DNA from: Helicobacter_J cappadocius
GTDB lineage: Bacteria > Campylobacterota > Campylobacteria > Campylobacterales > Helicobacteraceae
Direction: 5' to 3'
NCBI RefSeq assembly: GCF_030686155.1
Contig: NZ_JAUPEV010000008.1
Location: forward strand, 30,084-94,083
Length of the DNA: 64,000 nucleotides
The notes under the pieces are model-generated. The model saw only the letters and a list, made by a program, of their open reading frames with translations. It was not told the origin of the DNA and searched no databases. How positions within the stretch are numbered: the first letter of the stretch is position 1; each line of letters begins with the position of its first letter. This document shows, one piece after another, positions 18,180-25,947 of the stretch. A program made the translations under genes and the position numbers.

Positions 18180-19121
18180 CTACTCTCTTCTTTGATGAGT
18201 AATGCTATAGGTTTGATTTCTAAATTCAAATACACTATCTACTGGTGCTTGTACGCCATTTGGAAGCATTCCGGGTAAAAACAAATCTGTATTGCAACTA
18301 TTGCCCTTGAAGGTTTTTAGTTCAAGTGTGCCTAAAAATATTTTTTTATTTGTATTTTCCCAAGCCGCACTGATATCATCTACAGGATCTTTTGGGTTTG
18401 CTAGGACTAAATACATATAATAATTTACACTACCTTTTTTTAGGTCAGCCTCAAGTCTTTTTTCTAAGAAATCATCCCCCACCTTTTTAGCTTCTTTTTC
18501 AGAGAGTTCAATAATCCCTGCTTGAGGAACGAATATTATTTTTGCATTCATTAGCTTACCATCAGAATCAGAAACCCTATAAACATGCTGTGTATTGAAT
18601 TGCACATTTGCCAAACTTACAGGAACACCTATAGTATCTCCATAATCCATCGCTCTTTTGACGCTTGGGTATTTTTTTATAAGCTCTTGAAGTTCTTTTT
18701 TCTTTGTAGGATCTCCGATGACCTCCAAAAATTTTACAATCACATCAGGGGTTTTTCCTGAATTGATGACACTATTAAGAGTAGCAAAATCCCATTCTTG
18801 TTTTCCATTCTTGAGCTTCAAGGCAAATCCATGAGCACTAGATTTATCACTTGCTTTTGGATTACCTCCACCGATAGAATATCTAGCTAAAACTTCTGAT
18901 TTAGTATAAAGAAGAGGAACTTTTACAAACTCTCTAATATCTTTACGTGGTAAAAATTCACCACTTACACAAAAACCCTTTGTGTGATTGACTTTTCTAT
19001 GTGGATCAGCTTTGTCCCCAAATTTATGGTAGAAAAAATCCGCCGTCTGTGTAGGGGTGATAGATTCAGTTGCAAAAACAATACTTACAAGTAATGCTTG
19101 TATTAAAAATATATATTTCAT
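18180..19121 (-). CDS. Exported catalase-like heme peroxidase
   Basis: A 313-residue short catalase-related protein, about two-thirds the length of a true catalase, with a signal peptide (MKYIFLIQALLVSIVFA) that sends it to the periplasm. The distal heme histidine is H46 in NHTKGFCVSGEF, the conserved RYSIGGGNPKASDKSSAHGF follows, and the C-terminal FRNQTYSITHQRR supplies the proximal R301-x3-Y305 motif. The family includes SrpA-type peroxidases and a catalase-like protein of H. pylori. It probably removes peroxide outside the cytoplasm. An inverted repeat overlaps its promoter. It is divergent from the phase-variable autotransporter. Confidence 0.85.
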   Translation of the reverse strand: MKYIFLIQALLVSIVFATESITPTQTADFFYHKFGDKADPHRKVNHTKGFCVSGEFLPRKDIREFVKVPLLYTKSEVLARYSIGGGNPKASDKSSAHGFALKLKNGKQEWDFATLNSVINSGKTPDVIVKFLEVIGDPTKKKELQELIKKYPSVKRAMDYGDTIGVPVSLANVQFNTQHVYRVSDSDGKLMNAKIIFVPQAGIIELSEKEAKKVGDDFLEKRLEADLKKGSVNYYMYLVLANPKDPVDDISAAWENTNKKIFLGTLELKTFKGNSCNTDLFLPGMLPNGVQAPVDSVFEFRNQTYSITHQRRE

Positions 19122-19448
19122 TTATTTTATCCTTTAGTTTTAGATAAGAATTATTATATCTAAATAAATATAATTTTTATAAAATAAATATTTATAATAA
19201 ATAATTTTGATTTATAAATCATTTATAAATCACTGCTCATATGTCTACCTTCTTCCTAGCAAAAAAGGATTCGAGATAAAATCTTAATCTGCCTAATACA
19301 CAAGCCTTCACAGGTTTGCATCCTATAGGATTTTAAATCACAAAAATGCAAAAATATTAAAAATAAACCATCTAATCTAAACGAAATCTTAATAAAAAAA
19401 TACTACAATAAAAAATAGGAATTTTAAAATCAAAATAAAGGACTCTGA
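19122..19448. other. Palindrome-rich intergenic region, 327 bases, no gene
   Basis: This divergent spacer holds no credible coding frame. Besides the operator candidate, it has a 12-bp perfect palindrome GATTTATAAATC (19209-19220) followed by a near repeat, giving two tandem copies of ATTTATAAATC (19210-19231), and a second 12-bp palindrome ATCCTATAGGAT (19320-19331). A TACAAT box at 19404-19409 may serve the autotransporter. The left half is extremely AT-rich. Confidence 0.6.
19139..19164 (-). promoter_or_regulatory. Palindromic operator candidate over the catalase-like gene promoter
   Basis: Perfect 8-bp arms TTTAGATA (19139-19146) and TATCTAAA (19157-19164) flank a 10-base spacer. On the minus strand a TATAAT -10 box lies within it, 18 to 43 bases ahead of the ATG. 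A repressor bound here would block the promoter. PerR or Fur is a reasonable guess because catalase genes are PerR-controlled in Campylobacter; the site is not a clean match to either. Confidence 0.5.
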
Positions 19449-21697
19449 ATGAAAAAAAATGTACTCAAGAAATGCATGACTTCTTTTTTGCTTTTAGCTC
19501 TTGGGGGGGGGGGGTATCAGCAAAGGCTAAAGATTTAATTAATTTGACTGAAAATGATATTAAAAATATCAAACAAGCAGTCAATAACGATATTTCTGGT
19601 TTTACTGGTGAGGGTATTGGTGCCATTGGGGTTGGTATTGGACTTACTTTAAACTCTCTTGTCAAAAACGTTTACAAATACACTGGCGTAGATTTGATAC
19701 AACATCCTGAACAGTGGTCTGTACTTCAGCTTGTTTTAAATAATTCTAACAACAATCTACCTCAAATCAATCTTCAAAATGCCATTAGCTTCTCTCCAAA
19801 TGAGGCATTTTCAAAATTAAGTCAATTGCAAGAAAATCAATCTCAAGCCTTAAAAAACCTCAAAGATGCCTTTAGTAACTACACCACTTCTTTAGATGTT
19901 TCTACCACGCAGTCTATGATTAATAAACTCCAATCAGTTACTAATAGCTTACAAATTAATATCAATACGAATAATGATTCAGCACTTGCTTCCAAAAAAC
20001 AAGCTCTAGATAAAACTTTTAGCGACATCTCTTCTAAAATTTCTGCGTTAAAATCAAATGTCAATGATTATCAAGTCTATCTCAATGGCCTCCAAAATGT
20101 TCTTAATAGTATAAAGGCTGTAGATGGTTCTTGGTCTGGGAATTGGCAATTTTGGATTAATGGCAAAAAATATGGCTTCAATGAAATAAATAGCATTGGT
20201 AGCGATCTCAAAAACGATATTAAAGCCTATAATGGTGCACAAGGTAATATAAACGGTTTAAATGATAAACTAAACGATCTAACAAATCTTATTAGTACTA
20301 CCAACACTAATGCATCCGATCTAGCAAACGTAAATCTCACATCAGGAAAAAAACAGGCTTACCAAGACTCTTTGAATCAAATCCAAACTCTTGTTAAGCA
20401 ACTTCAAAACTCCCTGAAACCTTCAGATGGAAATCCTTCAGATGAACTTGATGAAGCAAGAAAAAAATATCAAGAGATAAATGATCAGCTAATGGGTTAT
20501 GGAGAAATCGTATTAGCCCTGTATCAAATGCAACAAACTGCGTTCAATCAAATCCACAAAGAACAACAAGCTATCTCCAAGCTCACAATAGGTGTATCTT
20601 CAAATATGAATAAACTCAATTTTGCTTCTTCTTTGGCTACCAACTCAAGATTAGCTAAACTTTCTAATCCTCATAGACAAGATGAGAGATTTGCCCAATG
20701 GATTGAGAGTATCAAAAACAAACCTTTAGCAGACAATACAGATATTACCAATGAAATTAGTTCTTCTTCAGCGATGGTTCTAGCTGCCAATACTTCTAAT
20801 TCAAACACTACCCGCACAAGAACAGATGCAAGTAATGAGAGTTTTCTCTCTAAGAGCATCTATGCTTATGATTATCTTAGATGGAATCATAAAAACAATG
20901 TTTGGGGAAATATCGGTACCATACTAGGGAATTCAAAATCTGTAAATACCGCTTCAGCAACTCTTAGTTTTGGCTATGATGCTTGGGTGAAAAATATGAT
21001 TTTAGGTGTATATGGAAGCTATGCTTATACAAGCGATGCCATAGCCAATTTAGATTCTAAAAATAGCTCCCATAATGGAGATATCGGATTTTATAGTCGG
21101 TTTTTCTTAGGGAACAATGAGATTGATCTCACCTTAGGAGAGAATATCGGGTTTAATATGCTCTCTTTTCAAGATGCCTTATTGCAAACTAACTTACAAG
21201 ATAATTATTTATCTTTTCAGACGCATTTAGATTTGACCTATGGTTATGTTTTTTCCTTGAGCAAGGGGTGGTTTTCTAAGCCTTTTATCGGAGTGAATTA
21301 CAACTATGGTTATTCACTTGGAATGAATGCCAAAGATCAAGATGTGAGTGTAGGCTTTGGAGATTTTCAGACTAACTTCATAGCCTTTAATGCAGGATTA
21401 GAGATTCGAAAATATTTCAATGATAACGAGTCATATTTTTATATCTCTCCAGGATTTTATGAAGGAGTATTGCTAGACAACACACAACAAATGCAGACAA
21501 GAGTCTATGATACAACTCTAACCCAAAGCGTGAGTGAGTTTGATAAAAATTCTAGTATTGAACACGCTTTTATTTTGAAAGTTGGCGGAGAGTGGCAAGC
21601 TAGTCAAAATATGTATTTAAATATTTCTGTAGGGACAAAACTAGGAAATCTCAGTCAATATGGTATGCTGAATTTCGGCGGGAGATATGTGTTTTAA
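19449..21697 (+). pseudogene. Phase-variable autotransporter, off in this sequence (G12 tract)
   Basis: The natural start is ATG 19449, with AAGGA upstream. It encodes a signal peptide MKKNVLKKCMTSFLLLALG that runs into 12 Gs (19503-19514). At this length the frame ends in TAA after about 29 codons. With 10 or 13 Gs it would join the long frame as LGGG(G)VSAKAKDLINLTEN, restoring a 740-odd-residue protein. The long frame also has an internal ATG at 19472, but that start lacks a signal peptide. The passenger (to about residue 440) is helical and rich in Asn, Gln, Leu and Ser. The last 260 or so residues form a beta-barrel autotransporter domain ending NFGGRYVF. A reversible off state, not permanent loss, is most likely. 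Confidence 0.85.
19503..19514 (+). repeat. Poly-G contingency tract (12 G) in autotransporter signal peptide
   Basis: Twelve consecutive Gs lie at the end of the signal-peptide region. Slipped-strand mispairing at such tracts changes length by single bases and switches frame. Lengths of 10 or 13 put the ATG 19449 frame in register with the passenger; 12 does not. Confidence 0.92.
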
Positions 21698-21712
21698 TAT
21701 CTCCTTCCACTT

Positions 21713-21746
21713 AAGGGGTATCAAAGAAATTGAAGTACCCCTTTTT
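21713..21746 (+). terminator. Intrinsic terminator after autotransporter
   Basis: Perfect 8-bp stem AAGGGGTA (21713-21720) and TACCCCTT (21736-21743), followed by further Ts. It starts 15 bases past the autotransporter stop. The 15-base loop is long, but stem and T run point to a rho-independent terminator. Confidence 0.75.
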
Positions 21747-21864
21747 AACTTCTCTTTGATCTATAAAAATCACTTCATTAAAAGAACTTCCAATCTATGT
21801 TGATTTGGATTTTTTACTACAAAATCATCATGGATACATAAGCTTTTGAAAAGCTATTTTTGAT

Positions 21865-24114
21865 TTAGAAAAACTTACTACCTATTTGAACATAAAATGA
21901 GGCTCCGGGTGCTTTATAATAATCATAATATTGAGCATTTGTAAAATTTAAAAAACTCAAAGAAAGAGATGTTTTGTTATGGAATTCATAGCCGATTTTT
22001 GCATCAAAACTTACATGTGGATTGATAGAACCAAAGGTCTTTTGCGTTTTATCTGTTGCTTTATTATCAAGACTTGTAAATGCTCCTGATTGAGCGTTTA
22101 ACTGCAAAGAACCAAAGAAGCCAATCTTATCTTCTCCTCCATAAAGCAGTGCTAAATGCCCCATATGTGGAGGTATTTGTGCGATATAGTGACCATTATA
22201 TTTGGGCTGGGCATCATTTCTGATGATTTTTGCATTTGTGTAGGTGTAATTTGCTGAAATTGACAAATCCTTGTAAATTTTTTGATCAAATTCTAATTCT
22301 ACTCCATTGATCCTTTCGTGCCCACCATTGATATTTTGATAAGGATCATCAATAGAACCTGAACCATTTTTGTAAATAGCGTTGAACATTTCAGTTTGAT
22401 AATAATAAGCCTTAAATAATCCGCCGTAGGAATTTCCCTGCTCTAATCCTATGTCAAATTCAAGCCCATACTCCGGAGAGAGAAAGGGGTTATTCTCTTG
22501 ATAGTCCCCACTATGTGCGTGAGCGTACATCTCTCTAGTATTTGGTGCCCTGAAAGCTAGTCCTATTGACCCCTTCAAGACAGCATAACTGAAAGGCTGA
22601 TAATTAAATGCAAACTTTGGAGAGGGAAAGAATTTTTTTGTATCTGGGAATATTTCTTTGCTTGGATTATAAACATCAGTGGTATCTAAAGTGCTCATAT
22701 CAAATGTCTGCCAATAATCTAATCTCAAACCCATATTTGTGCTAAATACATCACTCCATTTGCTAGTAAATTGTGTCCATAGAGCAATAGTGTAAGCACT
22801 ACTATTGTCCTGTCCATAAAGACCAGTATAGTCATTCCAAAAATCTCTACGTGTCCAATCTCCGATCGTATGACGTTCATTTGAAGCTTCCATATATCTA
22901 GCTTGAAAACCTATCATTAAGGTATGTTTATCAGTGAGTTTGTTTTGATATACTATATCTAAATAATTACTTGTTGCGGAATTATCTAGCGATTTGCCCG
23001 GTCCGCCAAATATACTTGTTTTTGGATTGGAATTGTCTCCATCGCTAAAATGCGAAATCAAATCCACACTCGAAATAGTAGTAGTCAAAGAGGAATTATC
23101 ATTGAAATAATGTTTGTGTGAAATTGATGCAAGATAGTTTTGTTCAAAGCGAAATCCCGACCAACCAATTCCATAAAAAGGACTATAAAAGCTGGTTTTA
23201 GCACTATCAGTATAACCTCCATATACAGGCTGAAAAATAGAGTTTCTTAAATTTGTTTGTGTAGAATTTTGATTTTCATTGATTGTGGAGATATTGAAAG
23301 AAACGCTTGTGGTATCATTATCTCCCCAATCATACTCTGCTTTGATGTGTCCATTGTTCGTAAGATAGCCACTACGTCCAAGTTTGCCGACATTCTCTCC
23401 TGCGACTGTTGGTTTTCCATATGCAGTGATACCGCTAGAAACATCAAAGGGTTCTTTTAAGATTGCTGGGACTCTGGCATAACCATCACTCATAGAAAAC
23501 CCATAACTAGCCTTCAGACGCAATCTTTTATCTAAAAACGCATCTCCTATACTAAAATATCCTCGAGTTCGATTTTTCTCTGCTCCCCCATCAACTATTT
23601 CATTCCCATAACCTAAGGTTGCCTTCATCTCTAGTTTAGTAGGCATTGATGTAATAAAATTAATAACTCCACCAATCCCTCCTGTTCCATACAGACTCGA
23701 AAAAGGTCCTCTCACTACCTCTACATGATCAATATCCATACTTGAAATAGATTGAATGATACGCATTTCGCCTTCTAGATCATTTAAAATCACCCCATCT
23801 AGCATAATGAGGGTTCCATAAGGAATCCCCCGCATATAAACCTGAGGACGACCATTGTATCCTGCGTCTTTATCTACCTTTACTCCTGCCATTACACTTA
23901 TCATATCGCTGATTTGCTGAGATGTGCGATCTTTTATTTCTTTATGATTCATTACACTTACATTTCCAGGAGCTTCTGACATGAGTGTAGGCATTCGATT
24001 TGAAGTTGTTACGACTTTGTTAAGCTCAAAACTCTTTTCATCATCTCCAAATAAAAATACTCCACTCATTACAATGCAGCATAAGACGAGGATACAGCGA
24101 TTTTTACGAGACAT
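21865..24114 (-). CDS. TonB-dependent outer membrane receptor, copy 2
   Basis: A 749-residue outer membrane receptor for an energised import substrate, probably a metal chelate. An N-terminal signal segment (ILVLCCIVMSGVFLFG) precedes the plug with EAPGNVSVMNHKEIKD, QVYMRGIPYGTLIMLDGV and VEVVRGPFSSLYGTGGIGG. The barrel ends FYVQIGSKFF with a terminal Phe. It is a paralogue of the receptor at 12802-14964, sharing many barrel strands. No enzyme gene follows it. A Fur-like site lies just upstream, suggesting iron control. The ligand is unknown. Confidence 0.9.
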   Translation of the reverse strand: MSRKNRCILVLCCIVMSGVFLFGDDEKSFELNKVVTTSNRMPTLMSEAPGNVSVMNHKEIKDRTSQQISDMISVMAGVKVDKDAGYNGRPQVYMRGIPYGTLIMLDGVILNDLEGEMRIIQSISSMDIDHVEVVRGPFSSLYGTGGIGGVINFITSMPTKLEMKATLGYGNEIVDGGAEKNRTRGYFSIGDAFLDKRLRLKASYGFSMSDGYARVPAILKEPFDVSSGITAYGKPTVAGENVGKLGRSGYLTNNGHIKAEYDWGDNDTTSVSFNISTINENQNSTQTNLRNSIFQPVYGGYTDSAKTSFYSPFYGIGWSGFRFEQNYLASISHKHYFNDNSSLTTTISSVDLISHFSDGDNSNPKTSIFGGPGKSLDNSATSNYLDIVYQNKLTDKHTLMIGFQARYMEASNERHTIGDWTRRDFWNDYTGLYGQDNSSAYTIALWTQFTSKWSDVFSTNMGLRLDYWQTFDMSTLDTTDVYNPSKEIFPDTKKFFPSPKFAFNYQPFSYAVLKGSIGLAFRAPNTREMYAHAHSGDYQENNPFLSPEYGLEFDIGLEQGNSYGGLFKAYYYQTEMFNAIYKNGSGSIDDPYQNINGGHERINGVELEFDQKIYKDLSISANYTYTNAKIIRNDAQPKYNGHYIAQIPPHMGHLALLYGGEDKIGFFGSLQLNAQSGAFTSLDNKATDKTQKTFGSINPHVSFDAKIGYEFHNKTSLSLSFLNFTNAQYYDYYKAPGASFYVQIGSKFF

Positions 24115-24124
24115 TTTTGCTTCC

Positions 24125-24145
24125 TGATAATTTTATAATCATTCT
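24125..24145 (-). promoter_or_regulatory. Fur-box-like site upstream of TonB receptor 2
   Basis: On the minus strand the leader reads GAATGATTATAAAATTATC, ending about a dozen bases before the receptor start. It resembles the GATAATGATWATCATTATC Fur consensus in its AATGATTAT core and ATTATC end, but symmetry is imperfect. Iron repression is common for such receptors, so the call is plausible only. Confidence 0.35.
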
Positions 24146-24242
24146 TAAAACATAATATTTTGACATTTTATTAAAAAAATATTAAAAATAATATTTTGCA
24201 TATTACCAAACAACAGAGTTAGAGAGAAAACTACAAAAAAAC

Positions 24243-25613
24243 TCAGAATGAAATAAAAAAACCGCTGATAAAAATCGCCACAATAATAATGGGGATAATG
24301 TATTTGATATAAGCAAACCAAATGCGAATAACACTTTCTGGTAGTTTTGCCCCATTTTTGAGTTCTTTTATAGATTCGCTTCCAAGCACATAGCCTACAA
24401 AAATACTTGCACCCAATGCAGTAAGAACAAAAAAGATATTCCCACTCACAAAATCAAAAGTATCAAAAATATTTCTTCCTCCTATTTTTATATCTCTCCA
24501 ATATCCATAAGCAAGAATACAAGGGATATTTCCAAAAATAAATATAAAACTAAGTGTGATAGAAATAGCCTTTTTTCTATTGAGTTTGAGCTTTTCTGTG
24601 AGGGTTGTAATAATCACTTCATAGATAGGCAGAGAAGTCGTGAGTGCCGCGGTAATAAGTAGCAAAAAAAATACCACAGCAAACAAATTTCCAAAAGGCA
24701 TATGTGAAAAAACAATTGGAAGAGTTTTGAATACAAGAGATGGACCTGAATCAGGACTAAGTCCAAAACTAAAAAGTGAAGGAAATATCATAAAACCTGC
24801 CATAATTGCAATAAAAGTATTCAAAATCCCCGTAATAATAGCGGTTTTTACCATATCTTCTTCTTTATGCAAATAAGATGAGAGAGTAATCATCACTCCA
24901 AATCCTAGAGATAGTGCGAAAAAAACTTGTCCCAAAACCAAAATAAATAGCTTTGGAGTGATTTTGCTAAAATCAGGGGTGAGATAAAATTTCACTCCTT
25001 CTATAGCACCAGGCATAGTGAGATTGCGAACAACCATTGCCAAAAGGCATAAAAAAAGTAGAGGCATCAAATATTTCATCGATCGTTCAATTCCATCAAT
25101 AATCCCCTTTGATAAAATAACCCAATTCAATACAACAAAAATAAATGTAAAAATTCCCACCATTAAAGGAGAATGTTCAATATGTATATCATAAAAATCT
25201 GAAGCGATATTTTTAGTAATCGCACTAGAGAGATCAAGTCCTCCACTTAAAATACTTACTATATAAGAAATAACCCACCCCCCAAGCACCATATAATAAG
25301 CTAGGATTCCAAATGCCCCTATCAGCCCCATATAGCCGAAAATCTTCCAATATTTTGAGATCTTCCTACCCTGCGTGACTCCTCCAAAAGCATCAACAGA
25401 ATTCATATGTGCTCGTCTTCCAATGATATTTTCAACCAAAATAATCGGGATTCCCACGACAATCATAGCGATAATAAAAACCAATACATATGCCCCGCCA
25501 CCATTTTCTCCAACCAAATAAGGAAACCGCCAAGTCGCTCCAAATCCAACGGTTGCTCCTGCCACGGTGAGGACATAAGTAAGACGGCTTGACCAAAGTT
25601 GTCTTTTTTGCAT
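24243..25613 (-). CDS. Sodium-dependent neurotransmitter/amino acid symporter (NSS family)
   Basis: A 456-residue LeuT-fold transporter with about eleven to twelve membrane helices, importing an amino acid or similar solute with sodium. The first helix TYVLTVAGATVGFGATWRF holds the unwound sodium/substrate-binding region, and PYLVGENGGGAYVL is characteristic. I choose the ATG at 25613 (MQKRQLWSS), because AAGGA lies seven bases upstream; the frame is open to 25673 but the extra 20 residues have no ribosome site and do not fit the family. H. pylori carries similar transporters. The substrate cannot be told. Confidence 0.88.
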   Translation of the reverse strand: MQKRQLWSSRLTYVLTVAGATVGFGATWRFPYLVGENGGGAYVLVFIIAMIVVGIPIILVENIIGRRAHMNSVDAFGGVTQGRKISKYWKIFGYMGLIGAFGILAYYMVLGGWVISYIVSILSGGLDLSSAITKNIASDFYDIHIEHSPLMVGIFTFIFVVLNWVILSKGIIDGIERSMKYLMPLLFLCLLAMVVRNLTMPGAIEGVKFYLTPDFSKITPKLFILVLGQVFFALSLGFGVMITLSSYLHKEEDMVKTAIITGILNTFIAIMAGFMIFPSLFSFGLSPDSGPSLVFKTLPIVFSHMPFGNLFAVVFFLLLITAALTTSLPIYEVIITTLTEKLKLNRKKAISITLSFIFIFGNIPCILAYGYWRDIKIGGRNIFDTFDFVSGNIFFVLTALGASIFVGYVLGSESIKELKNGAKLPESVIRIWFAYIKYIIPIIIVAIFISGFFISF

Positions 25614-25947
25614 TTGTATTCCTTTATTTGTGGTTGGAAGTTTGATTTTAATTTTGAAAATATATTTTATCAATTTTAAAGCACTTCTGAATAGATTTTT
25701 GAAATTTTTCTATTGCATCTTATTGAGCTATATTGAAAATTGATTGTAAAAGTTTATGCATGAATAATCATTTTGAATCCATAAGTAAAGGCATAAGTTT
25801 TAAGTACCTTTTGTAAATGATAAAAACATATATTTTAGATATTTGGGAAATAGGGAAAACAACAACGCTGTAAAAATCGATATTCTAAGATTATAAGAAA
25901 GTGAGTTTAAAATCAAATAGGAGTTTTAAGTCCTATTTGATAAAAAA
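25614..25947. other. Intergenic region, 334 bases, no gene
   Basis: AT-rich spacer between flgE and the symporter gene. It holds the flgE terminator at its right end and presumably the symporter promoter at its left end. I see no coding frame, RNA fold or repeat of note in the middle. Confidence 0.6.
25912..25941 (-). terminator. Intrinsic terminator of flgE
   Basis: Perfect 11-bp stem ATCAAATAGGA (25912-25922) and TCCTATTTGAT (25931-25941) with an 8-base loop, immediately after the flgE stop. On the minus strand it is followed by TTTTAAA. Confidence 0.8.

Noticed and set aside
19139..19231. CRISPR-like repeat array in the palindromic spacer
   Set aside because: Only two short tandem copies, no regular spacers and no cas genes nearby; better explained as operators.
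19472..21697. Autotransporter starting at ATG 19472 as a normal gene
   Set aside because: That start gives MHDFFFAFSSWGGG, which is not a signal peptide, and it begins out of register with the well-placed ATG 19449 and its ribosome site.
25614..25673. 20-residue N-terminal extension of the NSS symporter
   Set aside because: No ribosome site at 25673, whereas AAGGA precedes ATG 25613, and the family begins near MQKRQLW.
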